Assembly: GCA_900471605.1 (NCBI GenBank)
Contig: UCEY01000044.1
Location: 1 to 64,000 of the forward strand
Direction of reading: 5' to 3'
Origin: Hyphomicrobiales bacterium
GTDB taxonomy: Bacteria > Pseudomonadota > Alphaproteobacteria > Rhizobiales > Rhizobiaceae
Length of the DNA stretch: 64,000 bases
The notes below the pieces were generated by a model. That model saw only the letters and a list, made by a program, of their open reading frames with translations, had not been told where the DNA came from and did no database searches. Positions 27,724 through 38,962 of this stretch are shown in pieces. How positions within the stretch are numbered: the first letter of the stretch is position 1; every line of letters begins with the position of its first letter. The position numbers and the translations under genes are program-made.

Positions 27724-28737
27724 ATGATATCGCAGATCGTTTCAGCCGTCGGCGTGGTGATCGCCGGCGTTTTCGTCTGTGCTCTGTATTACTGGCTCTC
27801 CGACAAGATCCTGCAAGCCGTCTTTCCCGTGCCGGTGGACAATGTCCGCGCCGCCTCCGTCAATCTCAACCGCCGCGCCACGGTGCGCCCCTGGTTGTTT
27901 CTCGGCCCGGCGCTCATCCTGCTGGTCGTCTATCTCGTTTATCCGGTCGTCGCGACCTTCATCCTCTCCTTCTACGACCGGTCGGGCGGCGACTTCGTCG
28001 GCCTTGCCAACTATCGCTGGGCCATCCAGGACGCGCAGTTCCGGCAGTCCATCTTCAACAACATCCTCTGGCTCGCGGTCGTGCCGGCGGCCTGCACCTT
28101 CTTCGGCCTCGTCATCGCCGTGCTGACCGACCGCATCTGGTGGGGCAATCTCGCCAAAAGCCTGATCTTCATGCCGATGGCGATTTCCTTCGTCGGCGCC
28201 TCGGTCATCTGGAAGTTCATTTACGAATATCGTGGTGGCACCGAAACGCAGATCGGTCTCCTCAACGCGGTCGTGCAGGCCATCGGAGGCAATCCTCAGG
28301 TCTGGATTTCGCTGCCATTCTGGAACAACTTCTTCCTGATGGTCATCCTCATCTGGATCCAGACGGGCTTCGCCATGGTCATCCTGTCGGCGGCGCTTCG
28401 CGGCATCCCCGAGGAGACGATCGAGGCGGCGGTGATCGACGGCGCCAATGGCTGGCAGATCTTCTGGAAGATCATGGTGCCGCAGATATGGGGCACGATC
28501 GCCGTCGTCTGGACGACGATCACCATTCTCGTGCTCAAGGTCTTCGATATCGTGCTGACCATGACCAACGGCCAATGGAACACCATGGTTCTCGCAAACC
28601 TGATGTTCGACTGGATGTTCCGCGGCGGGGGCGACAGCGGCCGAAGCGCGGTGATCGCGCTCGTCATCATGGCAGCCGTCACGCCGATCATGATCTGGAA
28701 CATCCGCCAGGCGAACAAGGAAATGGGAGGCCATTGA
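27724..28737 (+). CDS. aglF: Alpha-glucoside ABC transporter permease AglF
   Basis: A 337-residue MalF-type permease with an N-terminal hydrophobic segment, then five to six further helices and the EAA loop EETIEAAVIDGANGWQIFWK that docks the ATPase. It pairs with AglG to form the membrane channel. It lies 91 nt after aglE and 1 nt before aglG. Start ATG 27724 follows AAAGGGGAGAGGC. Confidence 0.93.
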   Translation: MISQIVSAVGVVIAGVFVCALYYWLSDKILQAVFPVPVDNVRAASVNLNRRATVRPWLFLGPALILLVVYLVYPVVATFILSFYDRSGGDFVGLANYRWAIQDAQFRQSIFNNILWLAVVPAACTFFGLVIAVLTDRIWWGNLAKSLIFMPMAISFVGASVIWKFIYEYRGGTETQIGLLNAVVQAIGGNPQVWISLPFWNNFFLMVILIWIQTGFAMVILSAALRGIPEETIEAAVIDGANGWQIFWKIMVPQIWGTIAVVWTTITILVLKVFDIVLTMTNGQWNTMVLANLMFDWMFRGGGDSGRSAVIALVIMAAVTPIMIWNIRQANKEMGGH

Positions 28738-28738
28738 G

Positions 28739-29896
28739 ATGAGCGCAGTAGCAAGCCTCCGCCGTGTCGGCCTTCCGCGCCTTGTCGTCCACCTCTCGGT
28801 CCTCGTCATCTGCATCATCTGGCTCATCCCGACGCTCGGCATCCTCGTCACGTCCTTCCGCGACGCGGGCCAGATTGCCGCATCGGGCTGGTGGACGGCC
28901 TTCACGGGTGCTGCTGAAACGAGCGCCGCCCGGCTCGGCGATCCCTCGACCGCCAAGCAGAACGGCGCGACCTATGTCATTACGGGCTCGGTTTTCGAAG
29001 GAGGGAAAGGCGGCGCTGTACGCGCCTTCGGGACCCGCGTTGCCGCGCCTACGGAATTTGCGGTGGGCAAGGCTGCCGATCTCGGCGACGGCGAGACGCT
29101 GACCATCAATGAGGACGGCAGCTATACCTATTCCAAGAATGCGCCGTTCGAGGGGCGCGGCAAGCGCGTTTATCTCTCGGTCGCCACGCCGCCATCCTTC
29201 ACCACCGAAAACTACCGCACGGTTCTGACCTCTCAAGGCATCGGCCAGTCCTTCGTCAATTCGCTGACGGTCGCGGTTCCCGCAACGATAATCCCGATCC
29301 TGATCGCCGCCTTCGCAGCCTATGCTCTCTCCTGGATGGAGTTTCCCGGGCGGGCCCTGATCATCGCGCTGGTGGTCGGGCTGATCGTCGTTCCCCTGCA
29401 GATGTCGCTCATTCCGCTGTTGAAGATGTATAACGAGATCGGCAATTTTTTCGGCGTGCCGTCTCGCAGTTATGCGGGCATCTGGCTTGCCCATTCCGCC
29501 TTTGGCATGCCGCTCGCGATCTATCTCCTGCGCAACTACATTGCCGGCCTGCCGAGGGAAATCATCGAATCCGCCCGCGTCGACGGCGCCAGCGATTTCG
29601 AGATCTTCGTCAAGATCATCCTGCCGCTGTCCTTCCCGGCGCTCGCCTCCTTCTCGATCTTCCAGTTCCTGTGGACATGGAACGACCTTCTGGTCGCCAT
29701 GGTCTTCCTCGGCACCGGCAAGGATCAACTGGTCCTCACCGGCGCCCTGAACGCGCTTCTGGGGTCCATGGGTGGAAAGTGGGAAATCCTCACGGCTTCG
29801 GCCTTCATAACAATCGTCGTCCCGATTATCGTCTTTTTCGCGCTGCAACGGTATTTGGTTCGCGGCCTGCTCGCTGGCTCCGTCAAGGGCGGCTGA
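28739..29896 (+). CDS. aglG: Alpha-glucoside ABC transporter permease AglG
   Basis: A 385-residue MalG-type permease. A large periplasmic insertion of about 115 residues (roughly 45-160, with GDPSTAKQNGATYVITGSVF) between the first and second helices is typical of AglG and absent from ordinary MalG. EAA loop REIIESARVDGASDFEIFVK is present. Starts 1 nt after aglF; aglA follows 40 nt later. Confidence 0.93.
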   Translation: MSAVASLRRVGLPRLVVHLSVLVICIIWLIPTLGILVTSFRDAGQIAASGWWTAFTGAAETSAARLGDPSTAKQNGATYVITGSVFEGGKGGAVRAFGTRVAAPTEFAVGKAADLGDGETLTINEDGSYTYSKNAPFEGRGKRVYLSVATPPSFTTENYRTVLTSQGIGQSFVNSLTVAVPATIIPILIAAFAAYALSWMEFPGRALIIALVVGLIVVPLQMSLIPLLKMYNEIGNFFGVPSRSYAGIWLAHSAFGMPLAIYLLRNYIAGLPREIIESARVDGASDFEIFVKIILPLSFPALASFSIFQFLWTWNDLLVAMVFLGTGKDQLVLTGALNALLGSMGGKWEILTASAFITIVVPIIVFFALQRYLVRGLLAGSVKGG

Positions 29897-29936
29897 CGAG
29901 CGCGGCAGATCAACACAGACCTCTATAGGATTTTGA

Positions 29937-31592
29937 ATGAGCGTTTCAGCAGAAGCCCCCGCAGCACCGGACAAGGACTGGTGGCGTGGGGCGGTCATTT
30001 ATCAGATTTACCCGCGCTCCTATCAGGACTCGAACGGCGACGGCATCGGCGATCTGAAGGGTATCACCGCCCGCCTGCCGCATGTGGCGGCGCTCGGCGC
30101 CGACGCCATCTGGATCTCGCCATTCTTCCCGTCGCCGATGCGGGATTTCGGCTACGACGTCTCCAACTACACGGATGTCGATCCGATGTTCGGCTCGCTG
30201 TCGGATTTCGACGGGCTGATTTCCGAGGCGCACCGGCTCGGCATCAAGGTGATGATCGACCTCGTCATGTCGCACAGTTCCGACCAGCATGCGTGGTTCA
30301 TCGAAAGCCGCTCCAGCCGCTTCAACCCCAAGGCCGACTGGTATGTCTGGGCCGACGCCAAGCCGGACGGCACGCCGCCCAACAACTGGCTGTCGATCTT
30401 CGGCGGGTCCGCTTGGGCGTGGGACCCGACCCGCATGCAATATTACATGCACAACTTCCTGACCTCGCAGCCGGACCTCAACCTGCACAATGCGGAGGTC
30501 CAGGACGCGCTGCTCGACATGACCCGTTTCTGGCTGAAGCGCGGCGTCGATGGTTTCCGCCTCGACACGATCAACTTCTATTTCCACGACAAGGACCTGC
30601 GCGACAACCCGGCGCTCGATCCGTCGCGCCGCAACGCCTCCACCGCGCCGGCTGTGAACCCCTATAACTTCCAGGAACATCTCTACGACAAGAACCGGCC
30701 GGAAAACCTGGAATTCCTGCGGCGTTTCCGCGCCGTGCTCGACGAGTTTCCGGCGATTGCCGCCGTCGGCGAAGTGGGCGACAGCCAGCGCGGCCTCGAA
30801 ATCGTCGGGGAATACACGTCCGGCAACGACAAGATGCAGATGTGCTACGCATTCGAATTCCTGGCGCCCGACCCGCTGACGCCGGCACGCGTATCCGAGG
30901 TGCAGAAGGCATTTTCGGTCGCGGCACCGGACGGCTGGGCCTGCTGGGCCTTCTCGAACCACGACGTGGTGCGCCATGTCAGTCGCTGGGGCCACGACGT
31001 CCTCGACCGCGACAGTTACGCCAAGATGGCGTCGGCCATCCTGATGTCGCAGCGCGGTTCGGTCTGCATCTATCAGGGCGAGGAACTGGGCCTCACCGAA
31101 GCCGACATCGCCTATGCCGACCTTCAGGATCCCTACGGCATCCAGTTCTGGCCGGAATTCAAGGGCCGCGACGGTTGCCGCACGCCGATGGTCTGGGACA
31201 GCCAGGCGCTGCAGGCCGGCTTCTCCACCGCGGAAAAGACCTGGCTGCCGATACCGGTCGAGCATCAGCTTCGGGCCGTTGGCGCCCAATACGGCGACCC
31301 GGCCTCGGTGCTGGAGCAGTACCGCCGCTTCCTCGCTTTCCGCAAGCAGCATCCGGCCTTTGCCAAGGGCGATATCGAGTTCCTGGCCGAGGACGGCACG
31401 GTGCTCGGTTACAAGCGCCAATACGGCAACGAGACGGTGCTCTGCCTGTTCAACATGAGCGCGACGGAAACGGCAGCCGAACTGCCGGCAGGCGATTGGG
31501 AAGTGCTGACCGGCCATGGCTTCGAAAGCGGGCTGGAAGGCAGGAGAGTGGAACTACCGGCCTGGGGGGCGTTCTTCGCCCATCACGCATAA
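29937..31592 (+). CDS. aglA: Alpha-glucosidase AglA (GH13)
   Basis: A 551-residue cytosolic glycoside hydrolase of family 13 that cleaves imported alpha-glucosides to glucose. Conserved regions: IYPRSYQDSNGDGIGDLKGI, the DLVMSHSSDQH block, nucleophile Asp210 in GFRLDTIN, acid/base Glu279 in VGEVGD, and Asp343 in FSNHD. No signal peptide, which agrees with uptake by AglEFGK before hydrolysis. Length is normal for the oligo-1,6-glucosidase/sucrase-type subfamily. Confidence 0.95.
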   Translation: MSVSAEAPAAPDKDWWRGAVIYQIYPRSYQDSNGDGIGDLKGITARLPHVAALGADAIWISPFFPSPMRDFGYDVSNYTDVDPMFGSLSDFDGLISEAHRLGIKVMIDLVMSHSSDQHAWFIESRSSRFNPKADWYVWADAKPDGTPPNNWLSIFGGSAWAWDPTRMQYYMHNFLTSQPDLNLHNAEVQDALLDMTRFWLKRGVDGFRLDTINFYFHDKDLRDNPALDPSRRNASTAPAVNPYNFQEHLYDKNRPENLEFLRRFRAVLDEFPAIAAVGEVGDSQRGLEIVGEYTSGNDKMQMCYAFEFLAPDPLTPARVSEVQKAFSVAAPDGWACWAFSNHDVVRHVSRWGHDVLDRDSYAKMASAILMSQRGSVCIYQGEELGLTEADIAYADLQDPYGIQFWPEFKGRDGCRTPMVWDSQALQAGFSTAEKTWLPIPVEHQLRAVGAQYGDPASVLEQYRRFLAFRKQHPAFAKGDIEFLAEDGTVLGYKRQYGNETVLCLFNMSATETAAELPAGDWEVLTGHGFESGLEGRRVELPAWGAFFAHHA

Positions 31593-31610
31593 CGATAAAG
31601 GGGAGGAATC

Positions 31611-32699
31611 ATGGCTGGCGTCGTTCTGAAGGATATCCGCAAGGCCTATGGCCAGATAAAGGTGCTGCACGGCATCGACCTGGACATAGCACAGGGCGAG
31701 TTCGTGGTCTTCGTCGGGCCGTCCGGCTGCGGCAAGTCCACGCTCCTGCGGATGATCTCCGGCCTTGAAAGCATCACCGGCGGCGAGATGTTCATCGATC
31801 GCCAGCTCGTCAACGACGTGCCGCCGTCGCGGCGCGGTATTGCCATGGTCTTCCAGTCCTACGCGCTCTACCCGCATATGACGGTCTACGACAACATGGC
31901 CTTCGGCATGCGGATCGCCAAGGAAAGCCGCGACGAGATCGATCGCCGGGTGCGTGCGGCGGCCGATATCCTCCAGCTCACCCCCTATCTCGACCGCCTG
32001 CCCAAGGCGCTCTCCGGCGGCCAGCGTCAGCGCGTCGCCATCGGCCGTGCCATCTGCCGCAATCCGAAGGTCTTCCTGTTCGACGAGCCGCTTTCCAACC
32101 TCGACGCGGCGCTGCGTGTCGCGACCCGCATCGAGATCGCCAAGCTCAAGGACCAGATGCCGGATACGACGATGATCTACGTCACCCACGATCAGGTGGA
32201 GGCGATGACGCTTGCCGACCGTATCGTGGTGCTTTCCGCCGGCCGTATCGAGCAGGTCGGCGCTCCGCTCGAACTCTATGAGCGCCCGCATAACCTGTTC
32301 GTCGCCCGTTTCATCGGCTCGCCGGCGATGAACATCATCCCGGCCACCGTGACGGAGACCGGCGAGACGACCACGGTGGCGCTGAAGGGCAGAAAATCGG
32401 TGCCGATGCCGGTGCCGACCGCGGCCTCCGAAAAGGGCAGGCCAGCCAGTTTCGGCGTGCGGCCGGAAGATCTGTCGATCGCGACCGGGCCTGATTATCT
32501 CTTCGAGGGACAGATTTCGATCGTTGAAGCGCTCGGCGAAGTGACCCTTCTCTACATTGAGGGATTGGCGGATCAGGAACCTATCATTGCCAAGATTCCC
32601 GGCATCCTGCAGGTGAAGAAGGGCGACACCATGCGCTTTTCAGCAGACCCTCAGAAACTGCACCTTTTCAATGCAGAAGGTAAGACCTATCGGATCTAG
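31611..32699 (+). CDS. aglK: Alpha-glucoside ABC transporter ATPase AglK
   Basis: A 362-residue MalK-type ATPase. Walker A GPSGCGKST at about residues 36-44, Q-loop MVFQSYALYPHM, signature LSGGQRQRVAIGRAI, Walker B VFLFDEPLSNLD, switch His in YVTHDQVEA, and the C-terminal regulatory TOBE domain (about 240-362). It starts 19 nt after aglA behind AAGGGGAGGA and closes the agl operon. Confidence 0.96.
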   Translation: MAGVVLKDIRKAYGQIKVLHGIDLDIAQGEFVVFVGPSGCGKSTLLRMISGLESITGGEMFIDRQLVNDVPPSRRGIAMVFQSYALYPHMTVYDNMAFGMRIAKESRDEIDRRVRAAADILQLTPYLDRLPKALSGGQRQRVAIGRAICRNPKVFLFDEPLSNLDAALRVATRIEIAKLKDQMPDTTMIYVTHDQVEAMTLADRIVVLSAGRIEQVGAPLELYERPHNLFVARFIGSPAMNIIPATVTETGETTTVALKGRKSVPMPVPTAASEKGRPASFGVRPEDLSIATGPDYLFEGQISIVEALGEVTLLYIEGLADQEPIIAKIPGILQVKKGDTMRFSADPQKLHLFNAEGKTYRI

Positions 32700-32824
32700 G
32701 AAGTAACGAGCTGTTTACCGAGTTTTTGCGATCTGCATTTGGAGTTGTTCTGATTTGGGACTTCAAAACTCTCTGTTAAATTTCGCCGGCTAGTCTTCTC
32801 CTTGTAAAGCAATGGAGGGATGTC

Positions 32825-33235
32825 GTGAGTGCGGCTCCAAGTAACAAGAATCACTTTTTGAACAAGGAAGAGTCTTTCATGTACGACCGGGAAGCCCGGT
32901 TCAAAATGGAAGACACGATGAATGCCGCCCGTATCGAGTATACGGAAAACGGGGTGATGAACATGGCGCAGCGTCGCTGCGACGTCATCCGCATCTCGAT
33001 GAGCGGCGCCATTCTCGGCATCCTGACACAGTATAATCTGCCGAAGCAGTTTTATCTCGACATTCCCGACGCGCGAATTTCCAAGGTCGGCTGCCTGCTG
33101 ATGCGCACCAACGCCAACAACACGATCGAAGTTCGTTTTCTGTCTCTGCTCACGAAAAAGGAACTGGACCGTATTTTCATATTCTCGACCCATCCGAACC
33201 ATCGCGACCGGACGCTGGACATCCGCTCCTGGTAG
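32825..33235 (+). CDS. Small PilZ-like protein
   Basis: A 136-residue cytosolic protein. RRCDVIRISMSGAILGI followed by FYLDIPDARISKVGCLLMR and VEVRF-type strands fits a PilZ beta-barrel, but the RxxxR element needed for cyclic-di-GMP is missing, so it is degenerate. Two starts are possible: GTG 32825 behind GGAGGGA (32814-32820), listed here, or ATG 32879 behind AAGGAAG (32864-32870), giving 118 residues. Single gene with its own terminator. Confidence 0.7.
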   Translation: MSAAPSNKNHFLNKEESFMYDREARFKMEDTMNAARIEYTENGVMNMAQRRCDVIRISMSGAILGILTQYNLPKQFYLDIPDARISKVGCLLMRTNANNTIEVRFLSLLTKKELDRIFIFSTHPNHRDRTLDIRSW

Positions 33236-33270
33236 AGAAGGCCGCCCTCTTCGGCCCAGTCTTTCGAAGA

Positions 33271-33304
33271 AACGCCCGAAACCGCAGCCGGTTTCGGGCG
33301 TTTT
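33271..33304 (+). terminator. Bidirectional terminator between PilZ-like gene and phosphatase
   Basis: AACGCCCGAAACC and GGTTTCGGGCGTT pair perfectly around a 6-nt loop. T-rich sequence follows on both strands, so it can serve the convergent genes on either side. Confidence 0.85.
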
Positions 33305-33315
33305 CTTTTGGTTAT

Positions 33316-34677
33316 TCAAGCCTTCGCCAGCGTTTCGGCCACGAGCTGCTTCAGCTTGATGTCAGGCACTTCGGCAAACGTGATATCCTCGCGGCCGAAA
33401 TAGCTCTTCTGGTTGATCGCCGACCAGTCGTTGCAGACGATTCTGTAGCGTTGCTTGCCCTCCGGCGCTTTCGGCGCGGCGTAGAGGAAATCGCCGGTGC
33501 GGGCGGCGAGCGGGATATCGCCGTCCTGGTTGCAGCGGGCGAGGATCGCCGCAAGCGCCGCCGCATCCACTTCCGAGACCATCAGCTTGCCCTCGAAACG
33601 CAGTCCGGCATTAAAGTCGAACCGGCTGATATCGCCGGCCGGCAGCCCCGTGCCGAACGAGGTATGGCCGATGAAGCCGATATCGGCGCCGGTCCTGGCG
33701 ACCATGGCCTGGGCCGCGAACCGCGCGGTCTCGCCGAGCGTCATGGCCTTGGCCGTCCGGGCGACGACGGCGCGTTCCTCGTCCTTCAGATGCTTGGCGA
33801 GAACTGCCGGGATCAGGTCCTTCAGTACGGAGGAGGAGGGACCTGTGCGGTCGATCTCGATCCGCGCCAGCTCCGGCGCCTTGCCGGCCGCCTTGAAACT
33901 GGCGACCATGATCGCCGACGACCAGGAGCCGGTATGGATATAGCGGGTTTCGCCCTGGCTATGCGTGAGCGTCAGATGGTCGTGGCCGCCGATCATCAAT
34001 GTGCCGTCCGGCAGGATCGGCAGGATGTCGCGGTCCGGAACGACGCCCGCATGGCTGAGCACGATATTGATGCCGTCGCCGGAAAGCAGCGTCGGCAGGT
34101 TGGCCTTCGCCCATTCCACCGGCTTCGGAATGTCCATCATCTCGCGTGTCGGCTTAGGATAAGTGCCGATCGCATCGGTGGCGAAGGCGGCGAGCTTTAT
34201 CTTGAGGCCGCCGATCTCGATCTGCTTGCCGGCGTCCGCGTAAGGCTTGCCGGTCCGCTTGTCGATGATGTTGCTGAGCACCGTGACGCCAAGGCCGCGG
34301 GTGCGCTCCACGAAATGCGCGAGGTCGTTGTCGAGATCCGGCTCGTGGTTGCCGATATTGACGACAACAGGCGCGAGCTTCGCCAGCGCGCCGAGGAAGG
34401 CCCAGTCTATCTCGCCGCCGGAGCGGGAGGCAACGACATTGCCGAGTTCGAAGATATCGCCGTTGATCAGGATGACCTGCGGAACGCCCGCGCCGGCCAC
34501 CTGCTTTTCGACCACGGCCAGCAGCTGGCCCATCCGCTCATAGGCGGAATGCAGGTCGGACAGGATGATCGCCTGGAAACCCTGGCCGGCGGCAAAGGCC
34601 GTCGTCGGGACGATCGGCAGGATGGAAGTCGAAGCGAGCAGGGCAAGCAGGCTTCGACGGGTGATTTCTGCACGCAT
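33316..34677 (-). CDS. Tat-exported 5'-nucleotidase / metallophosphoesterase
   Basis: A 453-residue periplasmic UshA/CpdB-like hydrolase. The N-terminus has the twin-arginine pattern TRRSLLALLAS, cleavage near AFAAGQ. Metal ligands are in SDLHSAYER, INGDIFE, GNHEPD, SHAG and GGHDH. A second 5'-nucleotidase C-terminal domain spans about 280-453 (FIGHTSFGTGLPAGDISRFD). It probably releases phosphate from nucleotides or related esters outside the cytoplasm. Start ATG is preceded by GGGAGACC. Its substrate is not predictable. Confidence 0.85.
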   Translation of the reverse strand: MRAEITRRSLLALLASTSILPIVPTTAFAAGQGFQAIILSDLHSAYERMGQLLAVVEKQVAGAGVPQVILINGDIFELGNVVASRSGGEIDWAFLGALAKLAPVVVNIGNHEPDLDNDLAHFVERTRGLGVTVLSNIIDKRTGKPYADAGKQIEIGGLKIKLAAFATDAIGTYPKPTREMMDIPKPVEWAKANLPTLLSGDGINIVLSHAGVVPDRDILPILPDGTLMIGGHDHLTLTHSQGETRYIHTGSWSSAIMVASFKAAGKAPELARIEIDRTGPSSSVLKDLIPAVLAKHLKDEERAVVARTAKAMTLGETARFAAQAMVARTGADIGFIGHTSFGTGLPAGDISRFDFNAGLRFEGKLMVSEVDAAALAAILARCNQDGDIPLAARTGDFLYAAPKAPEGKQRYRIVCNDWSAINQKSYFGREDITFAEVPDIKLKQLVAETLAKA

Positions 34678-34747
34678 GAGGGTCTCCCGGGCGGTGTGTG
34701 ACTTGCGAGCTTCTTAGGAACACCGGAAGACAACCGTGTGACGAGCA

Positions 34748-34765
34748 GGCCCGGATAACCGGGCC
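34748..34765. repeat. Inverted repeat downstream of edd
   Basis: GGCCCGG-ATAA-CCGGGCC is a perfect hairpin 5 nt past the edd stop codon. No T-run follows on the edd strand, so it may be a weak terminator or an mRNA 3'-end stabiliser. Confidence 0.4.
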
Positions 34766-34770
34766 GGCGA

Positions 34771-36588
<1,818 letters not shown>

Positions 36589-36684
36589 GGTCTTGTCCTC
36601 TTGTGCGCAACCCCGGCTCGGGAGGGGCAGGACCTTCGGGAAGGCCCTAAGCCACCGGGATTGCTCGTGTTGAAAAGTCGGCGC

Positions 36685-37383
36685 TCAGGGCGCCCAGAAA
36701 ATCTCCAGCGGCGAAGCGGCGCGGTTCAGCACGGCGCGGATCGGCATGTCGGTTTCGTCGGAGCCGGCCTTTGCCGTTTCCAGCACGTCCTTCTTGCCTT
36801 GGCCTTCGATATGCAGCGCCAGGAAGCGGGCATCCGAAAGGCTGGCGAACGAGAAGGTCAGCCGTTCTTCGCCCGCACCTTCCGCCTGCATGGTCAGTAC
36901 GCCGCGCGGGCCGGAAAGGTCCAGCGCCCGGGCGAGGTTGTTGCCGTGCGGGAAGAAGGATGCCGTATGGCCGTCACCACCCATGCCGAGGATCGCCACG
37001 TCGAAGGGACGGCCGATACCGGAAGTCTTGTCGGTCGCGATCACCGCCGCATCCTCGATCGAAGGCGCTTCGTAGTAGAGCGGGATGAAATGCGCCGCTG
37101 ACGCCTTGTCCTTCAGCAGATGCGTCGAAACCAGCAGATGGTTGGAGCGCGGGCTGTCTGCCGGCACGAAACGCTCATCGACCAGCGTCACCGAAACCTT
37201 GCTCCAGTCGATATCGCGGGTCGCCAGCGCTTCGAAGAACTTCTTCGGGGTCGAGCCGCCCGAGACCGCGATTGAGGCGGTGCCCCGGTCGCGGATCGCG
37301 GTTTCAAGGTGCGCCGCAACCTCGTCCGCCAGGCCGGCGGCGAGTGCTGCGGCATCGGGGAATTCATGCATATTCGCGATCAT
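36685..37383 (-). CDS. pgl: 6-phosphogluconolactonase Pgl
   Basis: A 232-residue enzyme that hydrolyses 6-phosphogluconolactone. Family signatures: AVSGGSTPKKFFEAL, VTLVDERFVPADSPRSNHLL and ILGMGGDGHTASFFP. The start ATG lies 5 nt after the zwf stop, showing tight coupling; an in-frame ATG at 37371 is a possible later start. Middle gene of the zwf-pgl-edd operon. Confidence 0.96.
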   Translation of the reverse strand: MIANMHEFPDAAALAAGLADEVAAHLETAIRDRGTASIAVSGGSTPKKFFEALATRDIDWSKVSVTLVDERFVPADSPRSNHLLVSTHLLKDKASAAHFIPLYYEAPSIEDAAVIATDKTSGIGRPFDVAILGMGGDGHTASFFPHGNNLARALDLSGPRGVLTMQAEGAGEERLTFSFASLSDARFLALHIEGQGKKDVLETAKAGSDETDMPIRAVLNRAASPLEIFWAP

Positions 37384-37388
37384 GACCC

Positions 37389-38861
37389 TTAACCTTCATG
37401 CCATGTGCGGCCGTCGCGCTCGATGAGGGCGATCGCCTGGCTCGGACCCCAGGTGCCGGCGGTGTAACCCTGCACCTGCTGGCCTGCAGCTTCCCAGCCT
37501 TTCAGGATCGGATCGACCCAGCGCCATGCTGCTTCCACTTCGTCGCGGCGCATGAACAGCGTCTGGTTGGAGCGGATCGTGTCGGTCAGCAGCCGCTCGT
37601 AGGCGTCCGGATTGCGCACCGAGAAGGCTTCCGCAAAGCTCATGTCGAGCGAGACGTTGCGCAGCCGCATGCCGCCCGGGCCCGGATCCTTAATCATCAG
37701 GGACTGCTTGACGCCTTCGTCCGGCTGCAGGCGGATGATCAGCTGGTTGGCTGAAATGCGTCCGGCGGCTGCGTCGAAGATATTGTGGGGGATCGGCTTG
37801 AAGGTGATGACGATCTCCGACATGCGGGCTGCAAGCCGCTTGCCGGTGCGGATGTAGAAGGGCACGCCGGCCCAGCGCCAGTTGCCGATCTCGGCCTTGA
37901 TGGCGACGAAGGTCTCGGTGTTGGAAACGCCGCCTTCCAGCTCGTCGAGATAACCCTTGACCGGACCACCTGCGGACGCGCCGGCGCGGTACTGGCCGCG
38001 CACCGTCATCTGCTCGCAATTGGCCTCGGTGATCGGCTTCAGGGCGCGCAGCACCTTGAGCTTCTCGTCGCGCACCGATTCCGAATTCATCGAGGAGGGC
38101 ACTTCCATGGCGACAAGGCAGAGGAGCTGCAGGATGTGGTTCTGCACCATGTCGCGCAGCGCGCCCGCCGTGTCGTAGTAGCCGGCGCGGCCTTCGAGGC
38201 CGACTGCTTCGGCAACCGTGATCTGCACGTGGTCGATATGGTCGGCGTTCCACAGCGGCTCATAGAGCGCGTTGGCGAAGCGCAGCGCCATCAGGTTCTG
38301 CACCGTCTCCTTGCCGAGATAGTGGTCGATGCGGAAGATCTGTTCTTCCTTGAATACGCGGCCGATCGTGTCGTTGAGGTCGAGCGCCGAGGCAAGGTCA
38401 CGGCCGATCGGCTTTTCGACGACGATGCGGGTCGACTTGGTGATCAGCTTGTGGTCGCGGATCTTTTCCGAGATCGCGCCGAAAATGCCAGGCGCAACCG
38501 CCAGATAGAAGACGCGGATGCGCTCCTTGCCGTCGTCGAGCAGTTTCTTCAGCGCCTCCCAGCCCTGGTCGGCCTTTGCGTCGACCGAGACGTAATAGAG
38601 CCGCTGGAGGAATTTCTGGACTTCCGCTTCGTCGTATTCGCCCTTCTTGAGATGCTCCTTCAGGGCATCCTGCGCGAACTTGCGGTAATCTTCATGCGAA
38701 AGCGCGCTGCGCGAAGCGCCGATAATGCGCGTTGGCTCGGTGAACTGGCCTTCGACCTGCCGGTGGTAGAGGGCCGGGAGGAGCTTGCGTTCCGCAAGGT
38801 CGCCGGTACCGCCGAACACGATACAATCAAAGGCTTCAACTGGGATGATCTGGCTGCTCAT
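37389..38861 (-). CDS. zwf: Glucose-6-phosphate 1-dehydrogenase Zwf
   Basis: A 490-residue enzyme oxidising glucose 6-phosphate with NADP. N-terminal FGGTGDLAERKLLPALY is the cofactor loop, and RIDHYLGKETVQNLMALR contains the catalytic histidine and the family signature. I take ATG 38861 (MSSQIIPVEAFD) rather than 38894 because family members begin there and AGGACGAAAG precedes it. First gene of zwf-pgl-edd, supplying the Entner-Doudoroff route that rhizobia use as main sugar pathway. Confidence 0.96.
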   Translation of the reverse strand: MSSQIIPVEAFDCIVFGGTGDLAERKLLPALYHRQVEGQFTEPTRIIGASRSALSHEDYRKFAQDALKEHLKKGEYDEAEVQKFLQRLYYVSVDAKADQGWEALKKLLDDGKERIRVFYLAVAPGIFGAISEKIRDHKLITKSTRIVVEKPIGRDLASALDLNDTIGRVFKEEQIFRIDHYLGKETVQNLMALRFANALYEPLWNADHIDHVQITVAEAVGLEGRAGYYDTAGALRDMVQNHILQLLCLVAMEVPSSMNSESVRDEKLKVLRALKPITEANCEQMTVRGQYRAGASAGGPVKGYLDELEGGVSNTETFVAIKAEIGNWRWAGVPFYIRTGKRLAARMSEIVITFKPIPHNIFDAAAGRISANQLIIRLQPDEGVKQSLMIKDPGPGGMRLRNVSLDMSFAEAFSVRNPDAYERLLTDTIRSNQTLFMRRDEVEAAWRWVDPILKGWEAAGQQVQGYTAGTWGPSQAIALIERDGRTWHEG

Positions 38862-38962
38862 CGCTGTTCTTTCGTCCTGCATGGTTGGGGGCATACTTAT
38901 TCTAATCGATTTAAAAACGCTAGCCCGAATTGGCTTCGAAGTGTGTTAGGAACCTTGCCTTG

